Of a stretch of 64,000 nucleotides of DNA, positions 50,426-59,150 are shown piece by piece; position 1 is the stretch's first letter, and each line of letters begins with the position of its first letter. Below the pieces are notes generated by a model that was not told the origin of the DNA, did not search any database, and saw only the letters and a program-made list of their open reading frames with translations. Made by a program: the position numbers and the translations under genes. The stretch comes from Algisphaera agarilytica (GTDB taxonomy: Bacteria > Planctomycetota > Phycisphaerae > Phycisphaerales > Phycisphaeraceae), in contig NZ_JACHGY010000001.1 of NCBI RefSeq assembly GCF_014207595.1, forward strand, positions 2,238,836 to 2,302,835. The letters run 5' to 3'.

Positions 50426-50758
50426 ATGGCAAGCGAAACCGTCCTCGAATTGACTGACGCGAACTTCGACGCCGAAGTCGTGAATTCTGATCAACCCGTC
50501 CTCGTCGACTTCTGGGCCGAGTGGTGCATGCCCTGCCGCATGCTCGCTCCGGTGATCGACGAGCTGAGCCAGGAGTACGAAGGCAAGGTCAAGGTCGGCA
50601 AGGTCGATACCGACGCCAACCGCGAGACCTCGGTCAAGTATGGCATCAGCGCGATCCCCACCATCATCCTGTTCAAGGGTGGCGAGGTGCACAAGAAGTT
50701 CGTCGGCGTGACCCCCAAGGCCGAGTTCAGCGCTGAGCTCGACGCCGTCACCGCCTGA
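50426..50758 (+). CDS. trxA: Thioredoxin with CMPC active site
   Basis: This 110-residue thioredoxin has the full fold ([23 protein letters not shown] with the cis-Pro) but its active site is WCMPCRM (Cys34 and Cys37) instead of the usual WCGPCK. The Met changes the residue that sets the redox potential. GGAG 7 bases before the ATG supports the start. It is monocistronic with a strong terminator, and its reductase is probably the trxB at 24264. Confidence 0.94.
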   Translation: MASETVLELTDANFDAEVVNSDQPVLVDFWAEWCMPCRMLAPVIDELSQEYEGKVKVGKVDTDANRETSVKYGISAIPTIILFKGGEVHKKFVGVTPKAEFSAELDAVTA

Positions 50759-50798
50759 TCGACGGATACCCCGTCTGATTACAACCACCATAAAAAGC

Positions 50799-50838
50799 AG
50801 CAAGCCCGTGCCCCTCAGCACGGGCTTGCTTTTATTTT
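50799..50838. terminator. Bidirectional terminator after trxA
   Basis: Arms AGCAAGCCCGTGC and GCACGGGCTTGCT enclose six bases, with T-rich sequence after and an A tract (50792-50796) before. It serves trxA and the convergent DUF2264 gene. Confidence 0.92.
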
Positions 50839-50863
50839 GCGAACGGGACAGTGCTCCGTGTTC

Positions 50864-52057
50864 TTACAGGTCGTATCGTGCCTCGTCGCGGGGGGCCGGC
50901 AGACCGTCCCACATCGCACGGCTGGTCCAGGGTTTCGGTGGGTCGGCCCAAAACGGGTCTTGCGGTGGCAGCCCCAATGGGAGCAGGCCCATGGTGCACA
51001 GGTACATGCTGCCGTGGGTCAGGTAGGGCTCGGGCAGATCGGGCTGGGGGCCGATGAAGCCGATGGTGAGCCAGCCGTCGTCGGTGAACAGGCCGGGCCT
51101 GGAGGCAAACCGGCCGATGACCGCGGTCGAAGCGCATCGGAGCTGAGCCGGGGTGATGGTGTCGGGCAGTTCGTGACGCAACGCCACCATCCCAGGGAGG
51201 TGCAGGACGCCGAAGCGGTAGCAGATCGATCGGCCAAGCGGAGGGAACGTCCCCTCGGGCGAGATCATGCGTTCGACCACCTCGGCGGCGCGGACGATAC
51301 GTTGTTGCGCTTTCACGCGGAAGTCGTCCCAGGTCGGCAGCGGCGGGGCGAGGTTCTCGAGGACGTCGACGAGCATCGGCTGAATGACGAAGCTGTTGTA
51401 GTAATCCCAGGTGTGGTGGAAGCCGTCGGCATACCAGCCGTCACCCAGGTAGAAGTGGTCGAAGAATTCCATCGCCTGGCGGGTACGCATCGGGTCGGGC
51501 GCTTCGCCGAGGCGGATGAGCGCGATCTCGATGATGGCGGCGAAGAGGAGCCAGTTCATCAGCGGCGGCTGGATCACGCGGGTCTCGAGCAGCCGGTCGC
51601 GCAGTTGCTGGCGGACCTCGTCGGGCAGGCCGTCGATCAGGAGTTTGGGAGCCCGCAGCATGGCGTGGGCGAGGTGGGCGGCGTCGACCAACGGCTGGTC
51701 GCCGACGTTGTAGTTCCAGCCGCCTTGGTCGGGGGTGCGGGTCCCGCGGTCCAGGCCATCGTAGAGCTGATCGATGAGGCGCTGGCGTATTGCCGCTTCG
51801 CGTTCGGGCACGTCTTCGGGCTGGGCTTCGAGCCACGGAGCGAGCCCGGCCAGCGTCCGGCTGAACACCTCGAGCCCTGTGTAACGCCGACGATCGGCGA
51901 CCGGCGGCATCGGCATCGCGTCCGGGATCCGTCCCGCGGCGGCGTGTTCGAAGACCGGCGTGGCGATCCGGTCGACCAGATCGATCCAGGCTTCGCGTTG
52001 CTGCAGCCCCGTCGCGGCGGGGTCGGTCCAGGCGGGGTGGTTCTCGGTTTCAGGCAT
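50864..52057 (-). CDS. DUF2264 family glycan-degradation protein
   Basis: This 397-residue protein matches the DUF2264 pattern (RRYTGLEVFSRTLAGLAPWLEA, YLGDGWYADGFHHTWDYYNSFVIQPM, FPPLGRSICYRFGVL) and is built from an (alpha/alpha) barrel. DUF2264 is found in enzymes of pectin and glucuronide breakdown, including those placed, as I recall, in GH154. It overlaps the YesU-like gene by 8 bases, third gene of an operon with PhyH. It has no signal peptide, so it acts in the cytoplasm. Confidence 0.82.
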   Translation of the reverse strand: MPETENHPAWTDPAATGLQQREAWIDLVDRIATPVFEHAAAGRIPDAMPMPPVADRRRYTGLEVFSRTLAGLAPWLEAQPEDVPEREAAIRQRLIDQLYDGLDRGTRTPDQGGWNYNVGDQPLVDAAHLAHAMLRAPKLLIDGLPDEVRQQLRDRLLETRVIQPPLMNWLLFAAIIEIALIRLGEAPDPMRTRQAMEFFDHFYLGDGWYADGFHHTWDYYNSFVIQPMLVDVLENLAPPLPTWDDFRVKAQQRIVRAAEVVERMISPEGTFPPLGRSICYRFGVLHLPGMVALRHELPDTITPAQLRCASTAVIGRFASRPGLFTDDGWLTIGFIGPQPDLPEPYLTHGSMYLCTMGLLPLGLPPQDPFWADPPKPWTSRAMWDGLPAPRDEARYDL

Positions 52058-53522
52058 CTTCGCTCCGGTTGTAGATCGCCAGGTTTCGGAAGGTCATGTC
52101 GGTCCGCATCATGCAGCGCAGCGCAACCGCGCCGTTGCGTAGCACCGGGCCGTTGTTGTCCCAGGAGGTGTCGACCGCGTCGATGACTTTGACGTTGTCG
52201 ATCGCCCCGAGGATGTGGTTGCCGCGCTGCAGATAGTGCAGGCGATAGGTCCGGCCGAGCTCCCACTGGTCCTGCGTCGCAAGGTACGACATCGGCTTGT
52301 ACCACGGATTCTTGAGCATCGCGTGGGTGGCGACGTCGTTGCGGATGTCGCACATCTCCCGCATGTATTCCCAGTGGTAGTTGCGCACGTCTTCCCAGCA
52401 GACCATGCTCATCGAGCCATCGACCCGGGGGTGGTAGGTGTGGATGAAGTCTTCCCCGTGCATGCCCGCGGCTTGGGTCATGAGTAGCGCCAGCCCACCG
52501 TGGCGGTGGAGCTCGAACTCGAAGGTGACGTAGAGGTCGCCCTCGAAGGTCTGGCGGGTCCACAAGTACATCCGCGTCTGATCACCCCACGGCGGCTTGG
52601 GCGCATCGTAGTAATTGCCCAACTCGGGCGTGGTCACCCGTAGGCCGTTTTCGCTAACCGAAGTGCCGTTGTTGCAGCCCTGGTGGTAGAACGCCAGGAG
52701 GTCTTCGTCGCGGGTCAGCGGGAGTTCGAGTTGAGATGACCAGCCGTCGGCGTTGAGGTCGGGCGGGGTGAACTCGGCCGGTTCGCCGTGGGCGTGTTCT
52801 TTCTTGGTTTCACGGTACAGCTCGGGATCGAGGGGGTACGAGCCGTCGTGGGCCAGGGCGTGGACCTGGTCGTCGGCGAGGACGTCATCGTAAAAACTCA
52901 CTTCGCCGTAGGCGGTTCGGGGCGCCCCGCCGTAGGCGACGGGCCCGGCGGGTTGGTTGGGGATGACGCCTTCGTAGGATTTGTCTTCGGTGCCGACGAG
53001 CACACCGTTGACGTAGATCTTGTAGAGCCCGCGGGTGCGGTCCCAGGAGCAGGCGAGGTGCTGCCAGCGGTCGCGGTGCAGCCGCATGTGGTTGGCGATG
53101 GCGATCGCGCCGCGGTCGTGCGACCAGAACAGGCTTTGGTAATCGCCGCGGGCCCACTTGGCCATGAACACGGGGTGCCACCACGTGTGCAGGTAGAGCG
53201 CGAACTGGGCCGGCCGTGCGTCGATCGGCTGCTCGAGGTCGCTGAGGAAGATGTAGTGGTCGTAGCCGGGGTTGTGCTCGCGGTGCTGGGGGTGCTGAGC
53301 CTGGGAGGTGATGTCGTCGAGCGGGCAGACCCAGAGCGCCGCGGTGCCGCGGTCTGCCTGAAGCGTGTTGCGGGTCAGCGCGAAGCCGCTGTGCAGGCGG
53401 TCGAAGACCACGGCAGGCCGGCCCATCCGGGTCACCGTCCGTCCCGGGCCACGCGGGAATGCGGGAGGCAGACTCCCCTCGGTGTTTTCTCCAAAACGGT
53501 AACGATACAGAGGCTGGGTCAT
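52050..53522 (-). CDS. YesU/DUF1961-like protein with LamG-like N-domain
   Basis: This 490-residue protein has two parts. The N-terminal half (about 1-210) is a concanavalin-like LamG domain, with GTAALWVCPLDD and RDRWQHLACSWDRTRGLYKIYVNGVLVG. The C-terminal half (about 250-490) resembles DUF1961/YesU (GGLALLMTQAAGMHGEDFIHTYHPR, NPWYKPMSYLATQDQWELGRTY). YesU lies in the Bacillus rhamnogalacturonan locus. Start 53522 is taken from family length. It overlaps the DUF2264 gene. Confidence 0.78.
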   Translation of the reverse strand: MTQPLYRYRFGENTEGSLPPAFPRGPGRTVTRMGRPAVVFDRLHSGFALTRNTLQADRGTAALWVCPLDDITSQAQHPQHREHNPGYDHYIFLSDLEQPIDARPAQFALYLHTWWHPVFMAKWARGDYQSLFWSHDRGAIAIANHMRLHRDRWQHLACSWDRTRGLYKIYVNGVLVGTEDKSYEGVIPNQPAGPVAYGGAPRTAYGEVSFYDDVLADDQVHALAHDGSYPLDPELYRETKKEHAHGEPAEFTPPDLNADGWSSQLELPLTRDEDLLAFYHQGCNNGTSVSENGLRVTTPELGNYYDAPKPPWGDQTRMYLWTRQTFEGDLYVTFEFELHRHGGLALLMTQAAGMHGEDFIHTYHPRVDGSMSMVCWEDVRNYHWEYMREMCDIRNDVATHAMLKNPWYKPMSYLATQDQWELGRTYRLHYLQRGNHILGAIDNVKVIDAVDTSWDNNGPVLRNGAVALRCMMRTDMTFRNLAIYNRSEDA

Positions 53523-53586
53523 AGGTTTTATGGATAGTTGAATGAACGGGTTCGAACAATTCGTCATGCCCCGCGAGAAGATTGGG

Positions 53587-54453
53587 TTAGCACTCCACGT
53601 CTCGGCCCTCGCTGCCGAAGAGCGCGAGGCGGGTTTCGGTGTCACACTTCTGTGTGCTTTGGCCCGTGTAGTGGAACTGCAGCGCCCACCGCCGGTGTTC
53701 GCTGAAGTTGGTGGGCGTGCCGTGCATCAACAGCCCCGAGAACACCAACGCCCCGCCCGGCGGCAGCGGCACCGCAACCGTGGGCCGGCCCATGACGTGG
53801 CTGTCACAGATCTGCCAGTCCCGCCGGTTGAAGTGGGGCACGATTTCTTTGTGCGTCGACTCGACCAGGTGCATGCACCCGTTGTCCAGGCGTGCCTCGT
53901 CCAACGCGATCCATACCCCGGCGATGCGCGTGCCTGCGGGGTAGTCGAAGTAGGCGTGGTCCTGGTGCCACGGTTTCTCCCGTCCGCCGCCCGGCGGCTT
54001 GAGCAGGGCCATCTCCTGGAAGCAGGTCGGCTCGTCGCCGATCAGTGTCCGCAGCAAGTCCATTAGCGCGGGGGCACGCATCACCGCGTCCAGCCGGGCG
54101 TCGAACCGGGCGAACGCCATGAGCTTGCGCACCAGCTCGGCCCGTGCGAGTTCATCCAGTTCGTTCAGGTCCACGCCCCCCGCAGCGGACTCGAAGGCGA
54201 TGCCGTTGAACTCGGGATTGCGGCCCCGAGTCAGGTCGTCGATTGCCGCTACCGCGTCGGCAATTGTCTGGGCGTCGAACGCCTTCTCGAAAGCCAGATA
54301 ACCCGTCTCGTGGAACCGGCGTAGCGCGGCCTCGTCCACCGCCGACAGGTCCGGCAACAACTCCGCGGTGCGTGTCGCGGCGTACAACCCCTCGGGGTAG
54401 TCCTGCGGGGCATGCACGTCGATCTGGGGCGTCTCGTAGGGGTTGGCGGTCAT
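53587..54453 (-). CDS. PhyH family Fe(II)/2-oxoglutarate dioxygenase
   Basis: This 288-residue non-haem iron dioxygenase has the phytanoyl-CoA hydroxylase fold: FHETGYLAFEKAFDAQTI, the iron facial triad His/Asp in KPWHQDHAYFDY and His in LLMHGTPTNFSEHRRW. These enzymes hydroxylate diverse small molecules or sugar-derived groups. It opens the operon with the YesU-like and DUF2264 genes and diverges from an AraC regulator. Confidence 0.9.
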   Translation of the reverse strand: MTANPYETPQIDVHAPQDYPEGLYAATRTAELLPDLSAVDEAALRRFHETGYLAFEKAFDAQTIADAVAAIDDLTRGRNPEFNGIAFESAAGGVDLNELDELARAELVRKLMAFARFDARLDAVMRAPALMDLLRTLIGDEPTCFQEMALLKPPGGGREKPWHQDHAYFDYPAGTRIAGVWIALDEARLDNGCMHLVESTHKEIVPHFNRRDWQICDSHVMGRPTVAVPLPPGGALVFSGLLMHGTPTNFSEHRRWALQFHYTGQSTQKCDTETRLALFGSEGRDVEC

Positions 54454-54525
54454 GTGCTGGTCCGATTGGATTGAAGCGAAGATTCAGGAAGATGTTGTAT
54501 TATCCCTTAGCTATTGGTTTTTTCC

Positions 54526-55386
54526 ATGGAGCGAAGCGCGAGCGATATGCACTGGTCCGATCCAAATGTTGTGTGGGCGGTTAACCGATGCCTTCGGACC
54601 TACCCGGAGCCGGGCTGGTCGATCGGGCCGGAGTGGTCGGGTCAGCTCAAGGACCTGGACCTCTGGCTGATCCTGGGCGGGCGGGGGTGGATGCGCTGTG
54701 ACGGCGAGGAATTCGAGCTGCGTCGGGGCGTTGCGCTGGTGGCCCGTGCGGGCAGTTCGTACGAAGCGTGGCAGGACCTCGACGATCGTCTGTGTGTGGA
54801 CGCGATCCATTTTGATCTACTGGACCAACAGGGTCGGCGTCTTCCCGGGGACGCCTTGCCGCCGCGGGTGCTGAGCGTGGCGGACTTGGGCATGGCCGAG
54901 GCGGTGTCTCGCCGTCTGCGCGAGCGCCGGTACTTCCATCCCGAGGGGCAGTCTGCCTCGGACGATCGCGTGAGCGGTGCTTTGCTGCGTGGGTTGCTGC
55001 TCGACCTGGATCACCACACGCTTGCGAGCGGGAACGATGACGCGTCCGATGAGATGGCCGAGCACCGGACCGCGGTCCAACGGGCCTTGTCGCTGATCCA
55101 CGAAAAGCCCGGGCATCAACTTACCGTCGCGGACCTGGCCGAGGACGCGGGCTACAGCCCGGACCACTTCAGCCGCATCTTCCGCAGCCTGACCGGCCGC
55201 TCGCCCCAGGCCGCCATGATCCACGCCCGGCTGGACCGCGCCCGCCACCTGCTGCGCTCCACGCCGATGAGCATCTCCCAGATCGCCGAGGCGCTGGAGT
55301 ACTCCGACGCGTTTTTCTTCTCCCGCCAATTCAAGAAGTTCGTCGGCGAGTCGCCCACCCAATACCGGCAGAAACCCCGATCTTAA
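54526..55386 (+). CDS. AraC family regulator of the PhyH operon
   Basis: This 286-residue regulator has a cupin ligand domain (LWLILGGRGWMRCDGEEFELRRG, residues 40-110) and a C-terminal AraC DNA-binding domain (LTVADLAEDAGYSPDHFSRIFR and ISQIAEALEYSDAFFFSRQFKK). It is read away from the PhyH operon across a 70-base gap, the classic layout for an activator of the divergent genes. ATG 54526 is chosen over the TTG at 54514. Confidence 0.9.
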   Translation: MERSASDMHWSDPNVVWAVNRCLRTYPEPGWSIGPEWSGQLKDLDLWLILGGRGWMRCDGEEFELRRGVALVARAGSSYEAWQDLDDRLCVDAIHFDLLDQQGRRLPGDALPPRVLSVADLGMAEAVSRRLRERRYFHPEGQSASDDRVSGALLRGLLLDLDHHTLASGNDDASDEMAEHRTAVQRALSLIHEKPGHQLTVADLAEDAGYSPDHFSRIFRSLTGRSPQAAMIHARLDRARHLLRSTPMSISQIAEALEYSDAFFFSRQFKKFVGESPTQYRQKPRS

Positions 55387-55406
55387 CGAAGACCTACACT
55401 ACGCCC

Positions 55407-56657
55407 ATGCCCATTCAATTCCGCCAACACACCCTCGCCAACCAGCTCACCGTCATCGCCGAGGTCAACCCCGACGCCCACACCGCCGCGATCGGCTTCT
55501 TCGTGAAGGCCGGGGCCCGCGACGAGACGCCCGAGGTGATGGGCGTCTCGCACTTCCTCGAACACATGATGTTCAAGGGCACCGCCCGCCGTACCGCCGA
55601 GGACGTGAACCGCGAGTTCGACGAGCTCGGCGCCAACTACAACGCCTACACCAGCCACGAACAGACCGTGTACTACGCCCACGTCCTGCCCGAGTTTCTG
55701 CCGCGGGCAACTGACCTCATCGGCGACATGCTCCGCCCGGCCCTGCGCACCGAAGACTTCGACATGGAAAAGAACGTCATCCTCGAAGAGATCGGGATGT
55801 ACGACGACCGCCCCGAGTGGGTGCTGCAGGACAAGCTGCTCGAAGACTACTTCCGCAACGAGCAGGGCGGCGACCACCCGCTGGGCTTCCGCGTGCTGGG
55901 CACGACCGACACGATCAAGGCGCTTACCGCCGACCAGATGCGGGCGTACTTCGAACACCGCTACAGCCCGGACAACATCGTCGTCGCCGCGGCGGGGCGG
56001 GTGAACTTCGAAGCGTTGGTCGCGGATGTCGAGCAGCTCTGCACCGACTGGCCCGCGACGGGCGCGGTCCGTGACTACGCCGAGCCATGTCCGGTGGAGA
56101 AGGCCGACAGCGTGTCGGACGAGAAGCTCAGTCGACACTACCTGGGCATGCTCTGCCCCGCGCCGAGTGCTCAGGACGACCGCAGATACGCCGCGAAGGT
56201 CTTGGCCGATGTATTGGGCGATCACGAAGGGTCACGGCTGTATTGGTCGATCATCGACCCCGGCCTCGCCGACGAGGCCGACTTCAGCTTCATGCCCCAG
56301 GACGGCACCGGCGCCTACCTCGCCTACGCCAGCTGCGACCCCGCCCGTGCCGAGCAGGTCGAAACCAGGCTGATGGAAGTCCTCGACGCGGTGGTCCAAG
56401 CCAAGGACATCACCGAAGACGAAGTCATGCGGACCAAAAACAAGCTCGCCACCCAAGCGACCCTGCAAGGCGAACGCCCCGCAGGCCGGATGCAGGCACT
56501 TGGCGTGCAGTGGAGCTACCAGGGCGCTTACACCCCGCTGGATGAAGAACTCGCCAAGCTCATGGCCGTCACGGTCGACGACGTCCATGAGCTCCTCGCC
56601 GACTTCCCCTTCACCCCCAAGACCGTGCTCCGCCTGGGCCCGGGGGTGGCTGTTTGA
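55407..56657 (+). CDS. M16 family zinc peptidase
   Basis: This 416-residue peptidase of the pitrilysin/processing-peptidase type has the inverted zinc motif HFLEH in SHFLEHMMFKGT and the distal Glu in NVILEEIGMYDDRPE. The C-terminal half is the structural non-catalytic repeat. It lies 20 bases after the AraC gene. The GxxExxY unit sits right after its stop codon (the left repeat begins 2 bases beyond). Confidence 0.93.
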   Translation: MPIQFRQHTLANQLTVIAEVNPDAHTAAIGFFVKAGARDETPEVMGVSHFLEHMMFKGTARRTAEDVNREFDELGANYNAYTSHEQTVYYAHVLPEFLPRATDLIGDMLRPALRTEDFDMEKNVILEEIGMYDDRPEWVLQDKLLEDYFRNEQGGDHPLGFRVLGTTDTIKALTADQMRAYFEHRYSPDNIVVAAAGRVNFEALVADVEQLCTDWPATGAVRDYAEPCPVEKADSVSDEKLSRHYLGMLCPAPSAQDDRRYAAKVLADVLGDHEGSRLYWSIIDPGLADEADFSFMPQDGTGAYLAYASCDPARAEQVETRLMEVLDAVVQAKDITEDEVMRTKNKLATQATLQGERPAGRMQALGVQWSYQGAYTPLDEELAKLMAVTVDDVHELLADFPFTPKTVLRLGPGVAV

Positions 56658-56658
56658 G

Positions 56659-57148
56659 CCACCACGGAGATGAGGAGGCACGGAGACACGGAGGAAGGCA
56701 AGAGATGAGGAAGGTGCCATGGGCGACGACATCGAAGAACTCATTGAGAAGGTGATTGGTGCGGCAATTGAAGTGCATCGCCATTTTGGTCCGGGTTCGC
56801 TCGAAGCTACTTATCACCGGGCTTTGGAGATCGAGTTAAAACTCCAAGGCATACCTTTTGAATCAGAAGTCCCGGTGACACTGGATTACAAGGGGCATCC
56901 TGTCGGCCAAGGCCGAATCGACCTGCTAATCGACGGGCGTCTCGTGGTAGAACTCAAAGCGGCACATCGCGGAGCAGACCAGTTCAAACGCCAGGTTTTG
57001 GCTTACCTCAGGGCTACAGACCTTCCATTGGGCTTAGTGATTAACTTTGAAGTTGGAGTGTTGAAAGAAGGCCTTGCCAGAGTCCGCTTCTGAATCCCTG
57101 GCAACCTGCCTTGCTCCGTGTCTCCGTGCCTCCTAACCTCCGTGGTGG
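56659..57148 (+). mobile_element. GxxExxY unit bounded by 41-nt inverted repeats
   Basis: Arms at 56659-56699 and 57108-57148 are inverted copies matching at 38 of 41 positions and contain CACGGAG three times each. They enclose exactly one gene (56719-57093). The right arm of the gene-less element at 23997-24120 is nearly identical. Gene plus termini recurring without the gene elsewhere is the signature of a small mobile element. Confidence 0.85.
56719..57093 (+). CDS. GxxExxY family protein (PD-(D/E)XK nuclease-like)
   Basis: This 124-residue protein carries its name-giving motif GSLEATY at residues 26-32 and the nuclease-like GRIDLLIDGRLVVELKA, with Asp68, Glu78 and Lys80 as the likely metal-binding residues. 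The family (PF13366-like) is in the PD-(D/E)XK superfamily; its function is unknown. AGGAAGG before the ATG comes from just inside the left repeat. Being cargo of an inverted-repeat unit, it may act on the repeat ends. Confidence 0.9.
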   Translation: MGDDIEELIEKVIGAAIEVHRHFGPGSLEATYHRALEIELKLQGIPFESEVPVTLDYKGHPVGQGRIDLLIDGRLVVELKAAHRGADQFKRQVLAYLRATDLPLGLVINFEVGVLKEGLARVRF

Positions 57149-57178
57149 ATCGGCTTCCTGACCACCCACGAATCTCCC

Positions 57179-58375
57179 ATGACCCACCCTATCCCCGACA
57201 TCCTGCAAGACCTGCGTGACGGCAAGATCGTTGTGCTCACCGACGACGAAGACCGCGAGAACGAGGGCGACCTCGTGTGTGCCGCCGAGTTCTGCACCGC
57301 CGAGGTGATCAACTTCATGCTGTCCGAGGGCCGGGGCATGCTGTTTGTCGCGCTCGACGGGCCGACGTGTGATAAGCTCGACCTGCCGCCCCAGGCCGCG
57401 GTCAACACCACCCAGCGCGGCACCGCCTACACCGTCACCGTCGACGCCACCGCCCGTTTCGGCATCACCACCGGCGTTTCGGCGGGCGAGCGGGCCCAGA
57501 CCATCCGCACCCTCGCCGACCCGCAGACCCTACCCACCGACCTCGATCGGCCCGGCCACATCCAACCGCTCCGGGCCCGCGACGGCGGCGTCCTGGTCCG
57601 CACCGGGCACACCGAAGGCATCACCGACCTCTGCCGACTCGCCGGGCTCCGCCCCGTGGGCGTGGGCATCGAGGTCATGAACGACGACGGCACCATGGCC
57701 CGGCAGGCCCAGATCGACGAGCTCTGCACCAAGCACGACATCAAGTCTTGCTCCGTCGCCGAGCTGATCGAGTACCGCATGCAACGCGACCTGCTGGTCG
57801 AGCGGATCGACACCATCCCGTTCACCAACGAGTTCGGCGACTGGACGCTGGTGGCCTACCGTTCGGTGGTCGACCCGTTCCCTCACGTGGCTTTGGTCTG
57901 TGGCGACCTCGCCCAGCTTGATGGGGTGGATGAGCCGATCGATTGCGGCGAGCCGGTGCTGGTGCGGATGCACAGCCAGAACCTGCTTGGCGACGTATTC
58001 GGCGACGCCCAGCAGCCGTCGCATCAGACGCTGCGCCAATCCATGAAGATGATCCAGGGCGCGGGCCGCGGCGCGGTCGTGTATCTGCGGCACGAAGGGA
58101 TGGGCAAGGGGCTGTTGAAACGCTTGCAGACGCCGGTGCCGCTGGGCGGATCCGGTGAGGCGGAGCCTGCGGACGGCCCACGCTTCGGCGAGTCGCAGGA
58201 AACCCCGGGTGTCTCCCCGCCCCGCAACACGATGGACTACGGCATCGGGTCGCAGGTGCTGCGGAACCTCGGCGTGAGGCACCTGCGTCTCATCACCAAC
58301 CACCCGTTTACGCCTCAGGCGCTGTCGGGCTTCGGCCTGACAATCGACGAGTTTGTGCCCCTGCCCGCTGAATGA
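57179..58375 (+). CDS. ribB: RibBA-like: DHBP synthase with degenerate GTP cyclohydrolase II half
   Basis: The N-terminal half (about 1-200) is 3,4-dihydroxy-2-butanone-4-phosphate synthase with the intact motif DDEDRENEGDLVCAAEF and RTGHTEG, making the four-carbon riboflavin precursor. The C-terminal half (about 205-398) has the GTP cyclohydrolase II fold (VRMHSQNLLGDVFG, DYGIGSQVLRNLGV) but the three zinc-ligand cysteines are replaced by Asn268, Gln279 and Ser281 and LRQEGRG reads LRHEGMG. That half is probably inactive. It lies just after the right arm of the GxxExxY unit. Confidence 0.93.
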   Translation: MTHPIPDILQDLRDGKIVVLTDDEDRENEGDLVCAAEFCTAEVINFMLSEGRGMLFVALDGPTCDKLDLPPQAAVNTTQRGTAYTVTVDATARFGITTGVSAGERAQTIRTLADPQTLPTDLDRPGHIQPLRARDGGVLVRTGHTEGITDLCRLAGLRPVGVGIEVMNDDGTMARQAQIDELCTKHDIKSCSVAELIEYRMQRDLLVERIDTIPFTNEFGDWTLVAYRSVVDPFPHVALVCGDLAQLDGVDEPIDCGEPVLVRMHSQNLLGDVFGDAQQPSHQTLRQSMKMIQGAGRGAVVYLRHEGMGKGLLKRLQTPVPLGGSGEAEPADGPRFGESQETPGVSPPRNTMDYGIGSQVLRNLGVRHLRLITNHPFTPQALSGFGLTIDEFVPLPAE

Positions 58376-58387
58376 GGCGGGACGGGC

Positions 58388-58837
58388 TTATTGGTAGACC
58401 TGATTCGAGTAGCCCGCACCGCCGGGGCTTTGAGACGGGGTGTCGCTCGAGCGTGGCGTGTCCCGCGGGGGCATCGGCGTGGGCGACTGGTTGCTGTAGC
58501 CGTTCTGAGCCGGGGGCTGAGGCGTGGGGCTGCTGAAGTTTTGCGGCTTGTTGCCCCGAGTGGCGTAGCCGCTGGTGTTGCCGCGGCCGCTGCCGCGAGG
58601 CCGGGCCTCGTTGACGGTGAGGGGCCGGCCCTGGAACTCCTTGCCGTGCGCCTCTTCGATCGCTTTCTGGGCCGATTCGGCATCGTCCATCTCGACGAAG
58701 CCGAACCCCCGGGGCCGGCCGGTCTCGCGGTCGAAGACCAGCGTCGCCCGCTCGACGGGGCCCCACTGCTTGAAGTACTCGACCAAATCCTCTTCCTCAA
58801 CGGAATAGGGTAGGTTGCCGACGTAGATGTTGGTCAC
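58388..58837 (-). CDS. RRM RNA-binding protein
   Basis: This 149-residue protein has one RRM domain (1-80) with RNP2 IYVGNLPY and RNP1 RGFGFVEM, like the cold-induced single-RRM proteins of bacteria. A Gly/Arg/Pro-rich disordered tail follows (80-149). GTG at 58837 is the start, with AGGG upstream. It converges on the ribBA gene with a 12-base gap and no terminator between them. Confidence 0.9.
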   Translation of the reverse strand: MTNIYVGNLPYSVEEEDLVEYFKQWGPVERATLVFDRETGRPRGFGFVEMDDAESAQKAIEEAHGKEFQGRPLTVNEARPRGSGRGNTSGYATRGNKPQNFSSPTPQPPAQNGYSNQSPTPMPPRDTPRSSDTPSQSPGGAGYSNQVYQ

Positions 58838-59092
58838 GATTGAAACCCTGTATCAGTCACCCGCAAACACATATACCCACACAGACCCGGGGTGAAGGGG
58901 GTCGGTGTGGAAGAAGGCCTAGGTTGTGGGATTGAAGCTGAACTAAATTCCCCAGCGGCACGCTGCAGGCGAGCGTGACGCGATTCTTAACTTCCTTACC
59001 ATAGCCCTACCGCGGGTGCGGGGCAAAGGGTATTCACCAATTTTGCGTGATCGAGCATGTTTTCATGCCTATTGCGCAGCAATAAACAGACG

Positions 59093-59116
59093 CTGGGGAT
59101 CGCTATCCCCAGGTTT
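59093..59116. terminator. Hairpin with short T tract after SNF2 gene
   Basis: Arms CTGGGGAT (59093-59100) and ATCCCCAG (59105-59112) enclose CGCT, followed on the plus strand by GTTTT and on the minus strand by CGTCTGTTTATT. It could end the SNF2 transcript. The rest of 58,838-59,092, the region ahead of the RRM gene, shows no gene; a small GCATG/CATGC hairpin lies at 59055-59068. Confidence 0.5.
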
Positions 59117-59150
59117 TACCCAACGGGCGGGTGCTGAAATCAGGCGGGGC

